Origin: Acidithiobacillus ferridurans | GTDB lineage: Bacteria; Pseudomonadota; Gammaproteobacteria; Acidithiobacillales; Acidithiobacillaceae | Assembly (NCBI RefSeq): GCF_003966655.1 | Contig: NZ_AP018795.1 | Coordinates: 310,001-374,000, forward strand | Reading direction: 5' to 3' | DNA length: 64,000 bases | Shown here: in pieces, positions 1 through 8,470 of the stretch | Layout: each line of letters starts with the position of its first letter | How positions within the stretch are numbered: the first letter of the stretch is position 1 | Position numbers and translations under genes: made by a program | The notes under the pieces: generated by a model | Database searches by the model: none | What the model saw: only the letters and a program-made list of their open reading frames with translations | Told to the model about the DNA's origin: nothing

Positions 1-2268
1 AACACCTTCTGCTTCACTGCCGCCAATCAGATCCCCAATCTCATCACCTCGCCCACGCAAAATTGCGTTTTCAACGGCCATTTCGGCACCAACTCCATGA
101 CCGGCAACTATGTCGTTCACGGCGAGAACATTGAGGATTACGAAAACAGCGACTACATCCTCTCTATCATCGGCAACGGCAGCATCGGCGGCGTCTCGAC
201 CTGCCGAGCCGTGCGTTTCGCCGCCGGCATAGAGAAAGGGGCCAAGGTGGTAGTTCTCGACCCGCGCGCCTCGGAAACGGCGGCCAAGGCCGACGAGTGG
301 TATGCCATCAAGCCCGGCACCGACCTGGATTTCACCCTCGCCATGCTACGGGAGATGATGAATAACGGCTGGTACGATGAGGAGTTTCTCATCAGCCACA
401 GCAACATGCCCTTCCTGGTGCGCAAAAATGCCCACAACGTCTGGGAACTCTATCTTTCGGCGCAAAAAGAACCCGCCGTCATCGACGCCAAGAGCGGTCA
501 GGTGGTCTTTCTCCCCGCCTTCAGCAACCACAATCTGCAAGGCAGCAACGGCAACAGCGTGACCCCCTTGCTTCGCGCACCCCAAGGCTTTACTCACAAT
601 GGCGAGGCCATGCTGACGGTCTTTGATGCTCAGCATCAGGAGATTCAATCCTATACACCCGAATGGGCTGCTGCCAATACCGGCATCAACGCCGCCGACA
701 TCCGCAAGATCGTTCGCGATTTTCATCAGGCCAAGTCGCCCATCCTCATCCCCGGATGGTCCGGGGCCCGCTACGGCAACATCCAGATGCTGCGCAGGGT
801 CCAGGCCATGATCCAGGGCCTCAAGGGCGGGTTCGACGTGCCCGGCGGCTGGATCTTCGGCGGGGACTACCGCGAGCAGGTGCGGCACATGTGGGAGGTG
901 AAGAATGATCCCAAGGCGCCGCCCATGGCCAGCTTGGCGGGCATGCCCTTCGTTTACTGGAGCGCCAAGGCGGCAGCCGATCCCAACACCTATCCCCACG
1001 GCTATCCGGCCTGGGCGGCGGTGCATCGCGATCAGACTCCCAAGGATTCTCCCGACTGGGCGGCGTTTCCCTTCACCACAGAGGTAGGGTTGGATTCCGC
1101 CGTAAAAGGCAAACTGACCTGGAAAGGCGCGCCCTATCTCTGCAAAGCCATCCTCTTCAACGGCACCAACCCCCTGCGCGATGCGCCCGAGAGCTTCTGG
1201 GAAGAGGTCCTGAACCATCCCAACATGGACTTGGTCGTCGTCATGGACGTAATGCCCTCGGATACCCTGGCCTATGCCGACGTGGTCCTGCCCGAACTCA
1301 CCTACCTGGAGCGCGATGAACCGGCCATCTACGGCAACGGCACCAATCCCGACAACATGCTCATCACCCGTTATCAGGCCGTTCCGCCCCTCTACGACAA
1401 CGTCATTCTGCCCGATGCCTTGCTGAAGCTGACGGAGATCATCAGCGGCAGCAGCGAACCCTATTATCGGGCACTGGAGCAGCTCGCTGGCGTGCCCGCC
1501 GCCCGCCTCAAGGCCCTGACTGCCGAGAATCGCGCCAAGGGCATCAAAAATCCCTTCAACATGGCCAGCCGCCAGGTGGATTTTGAAATGAAGGCCAAAG
1601 GACTCGGCATCACGCCGCAAAAGCTCGATGCGGTGTTGCGCGAGAAGGGGGTCTATCCCGTCGCCAAGGCCGAGGAACTCATCGCCAACTACGGCATGCC
1701 GCGCAAGATGGCCCTGCCCACCCCCAGCGGGCGAGCCGAGTTCTACAGCAACCTCTATGGGCAATTGCGGGAGCAGTTTGGCCTCTGGGATAACCCTTAT
1801 TTTTCGGTACTGGCCACCCACATTCCCGCCGATTGTCGACCGGGCAGCAAGGCACCCATGGCCGATGACGAGTTCTATTTTACCTTCGGCATGGTGCCCG
1901 TGGTTTCCCATTGTTCGCCGAACAACGATTTCCAACCTCTGGTGAGTATCAGCAAGTTCCGTGGCGACATTTATACGGGTCTATGGGTGCACAGCCAGCG
2001 TGCCGGCAAACTCGGGCTCAAGGAAGGCGACAAGGTATGGGTGACCAACCAACTCACGCAGCAGAAGGCCGAGGCATCGGTTCATGTCACCCGCCTCGTC
2101 CGAGAAGATACCGTCTTTCTCTACAGTGGCTATGGCGACCAGAATCCGGCCCTCACCCATGGTTACCGCATGGGCACGGCCCTGAACAAAATCACGCCCG
2201 ACTTCATCGAACCGGTGAGCGGCGGTTTCCGCTCCCAGGAATTCACCGTGCGCCTCGAACGCGCCTGA
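1..2268 (+). CDS. Molybdopterin oxidoreductase, polysulfide/sulfur reductase-like catalytic subunit (5' end missing)
   Basis: The reading frame is open from base 1, so the N-terminus (where a Tat signal and the first Fe-S cluster would lie) is outside the window; 755 residues are visible. The stretch VVLDPRASETAAKADEW followed by IKPGTDLDF is the molybdopterin-guanine-dinucleotide binding region typical of the DMSO reductase superfamily. The end (from about GLWVHSQRAGKLGLKEGDKV) is the C-terminal dinucleotide-binding barrel. The next genes encode a four-cluster ferredoxin subunit and an NrfD membrane subunit, the arrangement of PsrABC/PhsABC/SreABC complexes, so reduction of sulfur, polysulfide or thiosulfate with quinol or hydrogen is the likely role. 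Tetrathionate reductase or another family member cannot be excluded without the N-terminus. The superfamily is certain; the substrate is inferred. Confidence 0.88.
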   Translation, partial: NTFCFTAANQIPNLITSPTQNCVFNGHFGTNSMTGNYVVHGENIEDYENSDYILSIIGNGSIGGVSTCRAVRFAAGIEKGAKVVVLDPRASETAAKADEWYAIKPGTDLDFTLAMLREMMNNGWYDEEFLISHSNMPFLVRKNAHNVWELYLSAQKEPAVIDAKSGQVVFLPAFSNHNLQGSNGNSVTPLLRAPQGFTHNGEAMLTVFDAQHQEIQSYTPEWAAANTGINAADIRKIVRDFHQAKSPILIPGWSGARYGNIQMLRRVQAMIQGLKGGFDVPGGWIFGGDYREQVRHMWEVKNDPKAPPMASLAGMPFVYWSAKAAADPNTYPHGYPAWAAVHRDQTPKDSPDWAAFPFTTEVGLDSAVKGKLTWKGAPYLCKAILFNGTNPLRDAPESFWEEVLNHPNMDLVVVMDVMPSDTLAYADVVLPELTYLERDEPAIYGNGTNPDNMLITRYQAVPPLYDNVILPDALLKLTEIISGSSEPYYRALEQLAGVPAARLKALTAENRAKGIKNPFNMASRQVDFEMKAKGLGITPQKLDAVLREKGVYPVAKAEELIANYGMPRKMALPTPSGRAEFYSNLYGQLREQFGLWDNPYFSVLATHIPADCRPGSKAPMADDEFYFTFGMVPVVSHCSPNNDFQPLVSISKFRGDIYTGLWVHSQRAGKLGLKEGDKVWVTNQLTQQKAEASVHVTRLVREDTVFLYSGYGDQNPALTHGYRMGTALNKITPDFIEPVSGGFRSQEFTVRLERA

Positions 2269-2278
2269 GGAATCTGTC

Positions 2279-2902
2279 ATGACCAAATATGCGATGCTCA
2301 TCAATCTGGATACCTGCGTCGGCTGCAATGCCTGTATGGCCGCTTGCGCCATGGAAAACCAGACGCCCGTGTGGAATCCGGAAAAATACCGCACCTATGT
2401 GTACGACGAAGAAATTGAAATCGGGGATAAGTTCCTCCGCCAGTTTTTTCCCAAGCTCTGTAACCATTGCGACAACCCGCCCTGTGTGAGCGTGTGCCCG
2501 ACTGGCGCCACCTGGAAGGAGGCCAACGGCATCGTCCGCGTCAACCCCGACATCTGCATGGGTTGCCAGGCCTGTGCCATGGCCTGCCCCTACGATGCCC
2601 GCTACCCTGCCGACAGTAACGATATCGACAAGGGACTGGGCTATTACGGCAAGGACTTTCTCAAACGTACCGTGCCCAGCATCGATAAATGCGACTTCTG
2701 CTACGACCGCCTGCAGCAAGGTCTGGATCCCGCCTGCGTGGAAACCTGCGTCGCCCACTCCCGTATTTTCGGTGACCTGGACAACCCCAACGACCTCATC
2801 ACCAAGGTGGTCGCGACCGGCAAGGCTCAGGGTCTGCTCACCGAACTGGGCACCGGCCCCAATATTTACTACATCCACAAGCTTCCGGAGGATCTCGTAT
2901 GA
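2279..2902 (+). CDS. 4Fe-4S ferredoxin-type electron-transfer subunit (PsrB/DmsB family)
   Basis: A 207-residue iron-sulfur subunit starting 10 bases after the catalytic subunit, with a GAGGA ribosome site. Four cysteine groups are visible: C13-x2-C-x2-C-x3-C (CVGCNACMAAC), CNHCDNPPCVSVCP, CMGCQACAMACP and CDFCYDRLQQG...CVETC. This is the standard four [4Fe-4S] cluster wiring of DmsB/PsrB/NrfC proteins, which carry electrons between the membrane quinone subunit and the molybdenum site. There is no signal peptide, as expected for a subunit exported together with its Tat-bearing partner. Its stop overlaps the next start (ATGA), indicating translational coupling with the membrane subunit. Confidence 0.93.
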   Translation: MTKYAMLINLDTCVGCNACMAACAMENQTPVWNPEKYRTYVYDEEIEIGDKFLRQFFPKLCNHCDNPPCVSVCPTGATWKEANGIVRVNPDICMGCQACAMACPYDARYPADSNDIDKGLGYYGKDFLKRTVPSIDKCDFCYDRLQQGLDPACVETCVAHSRIFGDLDNPNDLITKVVATGKAQGLLTELGTGPNIYYIHKLPEDLV

Positions 2903-3933
2903 ACTCGGTCCATTTTGCCACCAGTCTCATCGTTCAGGACCGCTGGGCGACGCTGGTCGCGGCTTATCTTTTCCTCGGTGGTCTAGGTGCAGCCCTCATT
3001 GCCCTGAGTCTCTTCAGTCATCTCTATTTCCGGGCCAACCGGGCCGTCACCCTCTGGGGTACCCTGGCGGGAGAGGCTTTTCTGGGTGTTGGCTCCGCCC
3101 TGCTGCTGATCGATCTGCTTCACCCCCTCAATGTCTGGGAAATCCTGATGCCCTGGAATCCCTTCTTCCTGCCCTGGTCCTGGATCGCCTGGGGTACCCA
3201 GTTCATCGTCTGGGCGATGGTTTTCGGCCTGCTCTACATCTGGCCGCTGATGATCGATGAACCATGGTTCCGCCGCCTGCCGCTGGTGGGACGCTGGCTG
3301 AATTTCTGGTTCGAACTGCCGCTGATCAAACTGGTGGGCGTCTGGGCGCAGAAACTGCGCACCCCCATTGCCTGGGTGGCCATCCTCTGCGGAGTAGGCA
3401 CCGCCGTGTATACAGGGTTGCTGCTACGCTCCTTCCCGGCGGCAACCCTCTGGGCCAACGACCTGGTGCCGCCTTTGTTCACGGTTTCCGCTTTCTCTAC
3501 GGCGCTCGCCTTTCAATTGCTGGTACTGTACGGCGTACTGCATCAGCATGACACCCTGGCCCGCTGGTATGAGCGTCTGGACATGCTCCTCATCGCCGTT
3601 GAAATCGTGCTGATTTTCAGCATCATGCTGGTCATTTTGCCGGGCAATCTCAGCGGTCAGGCCACACTGCACATCCTCCTGCACAGTTGGGGCTGGATGA
3701 TAGGCTTCCTGATGATCGGTCTGATTCTGCCCTTCCTGCTGGAGATCAAAGGCACGTTCAATGGTTGGAAGGGCAGCGCTCCGGTGATCCTCACCGCCTG
3801 TATGGTGCTGCTGGGCGGCTTCCTGCTCCGCCATTACTTTCTCGCCAGCGGGGTGTACGTCTTCCCTTGGGCCAATGCCGGCCACGACGGCGTACTTGGT
3901 GCGGGTATCTATCATGTCCTCACCAGCCACTGA
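2899..3933 (+). CDS. NrfD/PsrC-family integral membrane quinone-interacting subunit
   Basis: A 344-residue, strongly hydrophobic protein with about eight to nine predicted transmembrane helices. It begins with the typical NrfD/PsrC pattern of an early helix rich in small residues (YLFLGGLGAALIAL). Proteins of this family anchor the A and B subunits to the cytoplasmic membrane and exchange electrons with (mena/ubi)quinone. It overlaps the ferredoxin subunit gene by four bases. Its last 20 bases overlap the TorD-like gene, so the operon is tightly packed. No haem-binding motif is evident. Confidence 0.9.
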   Translation: MNSVHFATSLIVQDRWATLVAAYLFLGGLGAALIALSLFSHLYFRANRAVTLWGTLAGEAFLGVGSALLLIDLLHPLNVWEILMPWNPFFLPWSWIAWGTQFIVWAMVFGLLYIWPLMIDEPWFRRLPLVGRWLNFWFELPLIKLVGVWAQKLRTPIAWVAILCGVGTAVYTGLLLRSFPAATLWANDLVPPLFTVSAFSTALAFQLLVLYGVLHQHDTLARWYERLDMLLIAVEIVLIFSIMLVILPGNLSGQATLHILLHSWGWMIGFLMIGLILPFLLEIKGTFNGWKGSAPVILTACMVLLGGFLLRHYFLASGVYVFPWANAGHDGVLGAGIYHVLTSH

Positions 3934-4441
3934 AGCGGGTGTGTGTGCGGAGGTCTGGCGCTTTATCGCCATGGCCCTGGCCGAGCCCGCTGCCGACTCT
4001 GCGGAGTTGATCAGCGAACAACCCTATCAGCCGGAGTGGTTGACCTCGGCCTTGGGGGAATTGGCCACAGTGGCCCTGGATGTCTGGCAGGGCGAGCATA
4101 CGCGGCTGTTCACCTTTCCTGCCGTCTGTCCACCCTTCGCCTCCACCTTCCTGGAGGACGGCGTGCTGGACGGTCACCGCGCCGGCGAACTGGAGCGTTT
4201 TTATGGACAGTATGATCTCGCTATTCAGGGGTTGCCTGCAGATTACCTGGGTACCATGGCGGAGTTCATCGGCTTTTTTCTGGAAAAGGACGACACGTCC
4301 GCGGCGGCCGATTTTTATCGGGAATACCTGGCGGACTGGCTGGATCGTTTCTGCGACTGCCTGGAAAGGCATGCCGAGTTCATGTTTTATCGGGAGCTGG
4401 CGGGCGAAATCCGCCGTCAGGCTAGAGGATTGCGCCCATGA
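3914..4441 (+). CDS. TorD/DmsD-family molybdoenzyme maturation chaperone
   Basis: A 175-residue mostly helical protein. The start chosen is the ATG at 3914 (MSSPATEAGV), since an upstream in-frame ATG at 3875 would lie deep inside the NrfD gene. The central EHTRLF...CPPFAS region matches the conserved core of TorD/DmsD/NarJ-type chaperones, which bind the Tat signal of a molybdoenzyme and hold it for cofactor insertion. The position directly after the three structural genes supports a dedicated chaperone for the catalytic subunit at the start of this window. It overlaps its neighbours on both sides. Confidence 0.82.
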   Translation: MSSPATEAGVCAEVWRFIAMALAEPAADSAELISEQPYQPEWLTSALGELATVALDVWQGEHTRLFTFPAVCPPFASTFLEDGVLDGHRAGELERFYGQYDLAIQGLPADYLGTMAEFIGFFLEKDDTSAAADFYREYLADWLDRFCDCLERHAEFMFYRELAGEIRRQARGLRP

Positions 4442-4971
4442 ACTGGCAACTCATGGCGGATCGCGACGATCTGACCCAGACCCTGGAGGGGGTGTTTGCC
4501 GACTGGCATCAACGGTGCTTTGCAAACAGTCCCAACGTCCATCCGGGACTCTCCGTCGAGATACGGGATTTGCAAAAAGTGCAGGACTGGTATCTGGCCT
4601 ATCTTCTGACGCCCATCGCCCTCTATCGCCTGGCGATGCCCCTCAAAGTCCCCGACATTCCCCTGCCCGAAGGCTGGTCTGCTGCCGCACGGGTGAATCA
4701 GCCCTGTACCGGCCTTGGTCCCGCCCTGAGTCTGAAGATTCCGGGCGTGCTCGGGCAGGGCCACCTCCAATACCTGCCGGAGATCGGGCATTTTCTCTGG
4801 CAACCGCTGGTCCAGAACCTGCGCCGCTATCCCGACGCCGCCGCCGTGTTTGCGGCCTGGGAGGGCGTAATCGACCACCGCCGCAAAACTCGCGCCAGCA
4901 TGCAGGAACAACAGCAGTGTGATCGCCGCGATTTTCTGCGGCGGCTGATGCCGGCGCCCAGGGAGCCATAA
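4438..4971 (+). CDS. HybE-like protein (hydrogenase-chaperone fold), last gene of the reductase operon
   Basis: A 177-residue soluble protein overlapping the TorD-like gene by four bases (ATGA). The order of features (a helix, then PGLSVEIRDLQKVQDWYLAYLLTPIAL, then LPEIGHFLWQPL) resembles the [NiFe]-hydrogenase assembly chaperone HybE family, where a 'VTPW' segment follows a beta-strand pair. Here the sequence reads LTPIAL, so the match is by pattern and is not certain. A second maturation factor for the exported molybdoenzyme is a reasonable guess. If the HybE relationship is wrong, it is an operon-specific protein of unknown function. Confidence 0.5.
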   Translation: MNWQLMADRDDLTQTLEGVFADWHQRCFANSPNVHPGLSVEIRDLQKVQDWYLAYLLTPIALYRLAMPLKVPDIPLPEGWSAAARVNQPCTGLGPALSLKIPGVLGQGHLQYLPEIGHFLWQPLVQNLRRYPDAAAVFAAWEGVIDHRRKTRASMQEQQQCDRRDFLRRLMPAPREP

Positions 4972-5131
4972 GCAATCGCTGTGAACCGCTGACCGATACG
5001 AAGGTCGCTTGCAACCGCCGCCCAGCGCCCGGAACTTGCTGCCGGGCGCGGTCGATATGCCTTCACCTGCGGTCCCAACTTGACAGAATCGCGAGGCTCC
5101 GCCATGGTGGCCTGAAATTGCGAGGGCACCT

Positions 5132-5950
5132 ATGCTGCATTTTCCGGATATCAACACCGTCGGCTTCCAGCTCGGCCCCATCACCATCCACTGGTATGGC
5201 CTGCTGGAGATCATCAGTTTTGTTATCGCCACCGTCTGGCTCATCCGGCGCGGCCGCATGGCGCACTGGAACTGGCGCAAAGAGCAGGTCGTCGACCTGG
5301 AATTCTATGTGGCCGTCGGCGCCATTCTGGGCGGACGGGTGGGTTACGTGCTCTGGTACAACCTTCCCTATTATCTGGCCAACCCTATAAAAATGCTGGC
5401 CATATGGGATGGCGGCATGTCTTTCCACGGCGGCCTGCTGGGTGTCGTCATCGCCTGCTGGGTATTTGCGCGACTCCATGAGCAACATGCCTTTCTGCCC
5501 ACTCTGGATTTTATCGCGCCGGCCGTGCCCATTGGGTTGGGTCTGGGACGTCTTGCCAACTTTATCAACGATCAGCTTTTTGGCCGCGTCAGTCACCTGC
5601 CCTGGGCCATGGTCTTCCCCTCCGGTGGTCCGCAACCCCGGCAGCCCTCGCAACTTTACGAGTTTCTGCTGGAGGGCGTTCTACTCCTTGTGATTCTCGC
5701 CATTTACAGTCGCAAAGCCCGTCCTGCCGGCGCAGTGGGCGGGATGTTCGTTTTCCTGTACGGCGTCTTCCGGTTTGCCGCGGAATATGCGCGGCAGCCG
5801 GATATCCAACTGGGCTTTGTCTTCGGTCCTTATACCATGGGTCAGGTGCTGTCCGTACCCATGATCATTCTTGGCCCGGTGGTGATCTGGTGGGCCTATA
5901 AGGGCGGTTTTTCCGAATCCCCTGAAAGCATACCGGCAGTCGGTAAATAG
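5132..5950 (+). CDS. lgt: Prolipoprotein diacylglyceryl transferase
   Basis: A 272-residue polytopic membrane enzyme that transfers diacylglycerol from phosphatidylglycerol to the lipobox cysteine of prolipoproteins, the first step of lipoprotein maturation. The N-terminal PITIHWYGLLEI and the Lgt signature GLGRLANFINDQLFGR (about residues 133-148) are both present, and length is normal for the family. The start follows GAGGGCACC. It is separated from the reductase operon by 160 bases and is probably a new transcription unit. rep follows after 21 bases. Confidence 0.97.
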   Translation: MLHFPDINTVGFQLGPITIHWYGLLEIISFVIATVWLIRRGRMAHWNWRKEQVVDLEFYVAVGAILGGRVGYVLWYNLPYYLANPIKMLAIWDGGMSFHGGLLGVVIACWVFARLHEQHAFLPTLDFIAPAVPIGLGLGRLANFINDQLFGRVSHLPWAMVFPSGGPQPRQPSQLYEFLLEGVLLLVILAIYSRKARPAGAVGGMFVFLYGVFRFAAEYARQPDIQLGFVFGPYTMGQVLSVPMIILGPVVIWWAYKGGFSESPESIPAVGK

Positions 5951-5971
5951 CGGCTGCAAACCCCCACCCAT

Positions 5972-7960
5972 ATGACACCTATGGCTGATCTCAATCCGCC
6001 ACAGCAGGAAGCCGTAACACACATCCACGGTCCCCTGCTGGTGCTGGCCGGGGCCGGGTCGGGCAAGACCCGGGTCATCACCCGGAAAATCGTCCATCTC
6101 ATCCGGGAGCAACAGGTCGCACCCAGGCATATCTGCGCGGTGACTTTTACCAACAAGGCCGCCCGTGAAATGAAGAGCCGCGTCGGGGAGGCCTTGCAGG
6201 GCCATAACAGCCGCGGCCTGATGGTCTCCACCTTTCATCATCTCGGCCTGCAGATCCTGCGTAAAGACATCGAGCGCCTGGGTTATCGCGGCAACTTCAG
6301 CGTCATTGACCCCGGCGATAGCCTGGGGATGGTGCGTAATCTGCTCCGCGAGGCCAATGGCCCCAGCGACCTCGCCGAAGCCATCCAGTCCCGCATCTCC
6401 CGCTTCAAGAATGACGGCGTCTTTCCCGAGGAGGCACGTGCCGATGACCGTCTCGGCCAGGAGGCTGCTCAAATCTATACGACCTATCAGCGTTCCCTCA
6501 GCGCCTGCAACGCCGTGGATCTGGATGACCTCATCCTCTTGCCCACCCGTCTGCTACAGGACGATGCGGAGGCCCGTTATGCCTGGCAGGACCGTATCCG
6601 CTACCTGCTGGTGGATGAATATCAGGACAGCAACGGCGCACAGTACCGGCTGATAAAAAGCCTGCTGGGCACCCGCCACAACCTGACCGCAGTGGGAGAC
6701 GACGACCAGAGCATCTACTCCTGGCGGGGTGCGGCTGCCGGCAACCTGGATCGGCTGGCGCAAGATTTCCCCAACCTCAAGGTGGTCAAACTGGAGCAGA
6801 ACTATCGTTCCACCGGCCGCATTCTCCAGGCCGCCAATACGGTCATCGCGCAAAATCCACACTTCTTTGAAAAACGCCTGTGGAGCACCCTGGGCGATGG
6901 CCACAGCATCCGCGCCCTGCGCTGCGCCAACGAGACGGACGAGGCGGAGCAAGTGGTCAATGCCATTCTCCGCGACCGCTTTCAGCGGCAGGGTGAATAC
7001 CGCGATTACGCCATACTGTACCGCAGCAACCATCAGGCCCGTCCCTTCGAAGCGGCCCTGCGCAATGCCCGGATTCCATACCAGATATCCGGCGGGCTCT
7101 CTTTCTTTGAACGCAGTGAAATCAAGGATTTTCTGTCCTATCTGCGGCTACTGGTCAATCCTGACGATGATCCCGCCTTTCTGCGGGCGGTCAACACGCC
7201 ACGCCGGAGCATCGGCAGCAGCACCCTGGAACGCCTGGGTGCCTTCGCCAAGGAGCGTAATCTCTCGCTCTTCGCCGCACTTTGGGACGATGCGCTGGAC
7301 GTTCCCGACAAGGCGCGCATCGCCCTGCGCGGCTTCGCCGGCTGGGTGAATCTCAAAACGGACGAAATCGGCAAGACCGAACTCATCCCCGCCCTACGGG
7401 GTCTGCCGGAAGAAATCGGCTACCTGCAATATCTGCAGAATGAGGGAGATGAAAAAGACGCCGCGCGCCGCTGGGAGAATATTCAGGAGCTTTTGAACTG
7501 GATGCAACGCCTGCAGGAACAGGATGAAGGCCCGCAAACCCTTGCGGAGATCCTCAACCGCCTGATGCTCTTCCATGTGCTGGAGCGTGAGGAGGATGAC
7601 GATCGCGATGTGTTGCGCCTGTCCACCCTGCACGCGGCCAAGGGCCTGGAGTTCCCGCAGGTATTTCTGGTTGGCGCAGAGGAGGAACTGCTGCCCCACC
7701 GCAACAGCGAAACCCCGGAGCAGATTCAGGAAGAACGCCGCCTCTTTTACGTGGGCATGACCCGCGCCCGCTTCCGCCTGACCCTCAGCCTTTGCCGTAA
7801 ACGTCGCCGCTACGGCCAGGATGTCCATCCGGAACCCTCCCGCTTCCTCCAGGAAATCCCCAAAGAGCATCTGGACTGGCAGGGCGACCAGAACCCAGAA
7901 GAAGAAATGGACCCCACCGCCGCTTTCGCCCGTCTGCGGGAGATGCTCGGCAAGACCTGA
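5972..7960 (+). CDS. rep: ATP-dependent DNA helicase Rep (UvrD family)
   Basis: A 662-residue superfamily 1A helicase. Motif I (AGAGSGKTRVI), motif Ia (TFTNKAAREM), motif II (LLVDEYQDSN), motif III (VGDDDQSIYSWRGA), motif IV (LEQNYRSTGRIL) and motifs V/VI (STLHAAKGLEF, LFYVGMTRAR) are all visible. Segments such as GLMVSTFHHLGLQIL and the overall length (E. coli Rep is about 673) favour Rep over UvrD. It is a 3'-5' helicase that clears proteins ahead of replication forks. ATG at 5972 or at 5981 (MADLNPPQQ) could be the start; neither has a strong ribosome site. Confidence 0.93.
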   Translation: MTPMADLNPPQQEAVTHIHGPLLVLAGAGSGKTRVITRKIVHLIREQQVAPRHICAVTFTNKAAREMKSRVGEALQGHNSRGLMVSTFHHLGLQILRKDIERLGYRGNFSVIDPGDSLGMVRNLLREANGPSDLAEAIQSRISRFKNDGVFPEEARADDRLGQEAAQIYTTYQRSLSACNAVDLDDLILLPTRLLQDDAEARYAWQDRIRYLLVDEYQDSNGAQYRLIKSLLGTRHNLTAVGDDDQSIYSWRGAAAGNLDRLAQDFPNLKVVKLEQNYRSTGRILQAANTVIAQNPHFFEKRLWSTLGDGHSIRALRCANETDEAEQVVNAILRDRFQRQGEYRDYAILYRSNHQARPFEAALRNARIPYQISGGLSFFERSEIKDFLSYLRLLVNPDDDPAFLRAVNTPRRSIGSSTLERLGAFAKERNLSLFAALWDDALDVPDKARIALRGFAGWVNLKTDEIGKTELIPALRGLPEEIGYLQYLQNEGDEKDAARRWENIQELLNWMQRLQEQDEGPQTLAEILNRLMLFHVLEREEDDDRDVLRLSTLHAAKGLEFPQVFLVGAEEELLPHRNSETPEQIQEERRLFYVGMTRARFRLTLSLCRKRRRYGQDVHPEPSRFLQEIPKEHLDWQGDQNPEEEMDPTAAFARLREMLGKT

Positions 7961-7980
7961 CCAGCGGGTTCGCCGCACAT

Positions 7981-8020
7981 AAAAGCAAAGAGGCGATCCA
8001 CACAACCGGATCGCCTCTTC
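7981..8020 (-). terminator. Rho-independent terminator of rpsT (minus strand)
   Basis: A 12-bp inverted repeat (7988-7999 with 8008-8019, eight-base loop), containing GAGGCGATCC and its complement. On the minus strand the stem is followed by TTTGCTTTTAT, giving a U-rich tail. It lies downstream of rpsT and between two convergent genes, so it may also stop rep transcripts, although the plus-strand side lacks a good U run. Confidence 0.85.
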
Positions 8021-8060
8021 TGCTACGCAGTCCACACGGACTGCGGGAATACCGCCCTCA

Positions 8061-8336
8061 TTACTGGGCGGCGTTACCCATCGCCTTGACACGAGCCGAG
8101 AGCCGGCTCTTGGTGCGGGCTGCCATGTTGCGATGTGCCACGCCCTTGCCAACCGTCTTGTCGATGACCGACTCCGCGGCGCGCAGTGCGCTGCGTGCCT
8201 GCTCTTGATCACCGACATGTACGGCCTTCAGCACACCCTTCACATAGGTGCGCAAGCGCGACCGCAGGCTGGCATTATGCAGGCGCCGCTTTTCATTTTG
8301 TAATACGCGCTTGCGCGCCTGAGCTGTATTGGCCAA
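8061..8336 (-). CDS. rpsT: 30S ribosomal protein S20
   Basis: A 91-residue, highly basic protein beginning MANTAQARKRVLQNEKRR and containing the S20 core (RSRLRTYVKG; VIDKTVGKGVAHRNMAARTKSRL). It binds the 5' domain of 16S rRNA. Length is slightly above the usual 86-88. It is transcribed alone from a good minus-strand promoter and ends before a strong terminator. Confidence 0.98.
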   Translation of the reverse strand: MANTAQARKRVLQNEKRRLHNASLRSRLRTYVKGVLKAVHVGDQEQARSALRAAESVIDKTVGKGVAHRNMAARTKSRLSARVKAMGNAAQ

Positions 8337-8387
8337 CTTTTACTCTCCATATCTACAATCCCGCGTCTGCGGGAAATTAAGTCGCGT

Positions 8388-8416
8388 ATTCTGGCGCCAA
8401 CGCCCAACCCTGTCAA
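8388..8416 (-). promoter_or_regulatory. Sigma-70 promoter of rpsT
   Basis: Read on the minus strand there is a perfect TTGACA (8411-8416), a 17-base spacer and CAGAAT (8388-8393, four of six matches). It lies about 50 bases upstream of the rpsT start. A small GC hairpin (8360-8364 with 8369-8373, four-base loop) falls in the resulting leader. Confidence 0.7.
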
Positions 8417-8470
8417 TATCAATGGATTGCAAAAACCACCAGGCGCTACGAAAATGGGGCGCATGGCCTA

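Noticed and set aside
346-1935. 529-residue open frame on the minus strand
   Set aside because: It is the antisense shadow of the molybdoenzyme gene; high GC third positions keep the opposite frame open, and its translation shows no domain.
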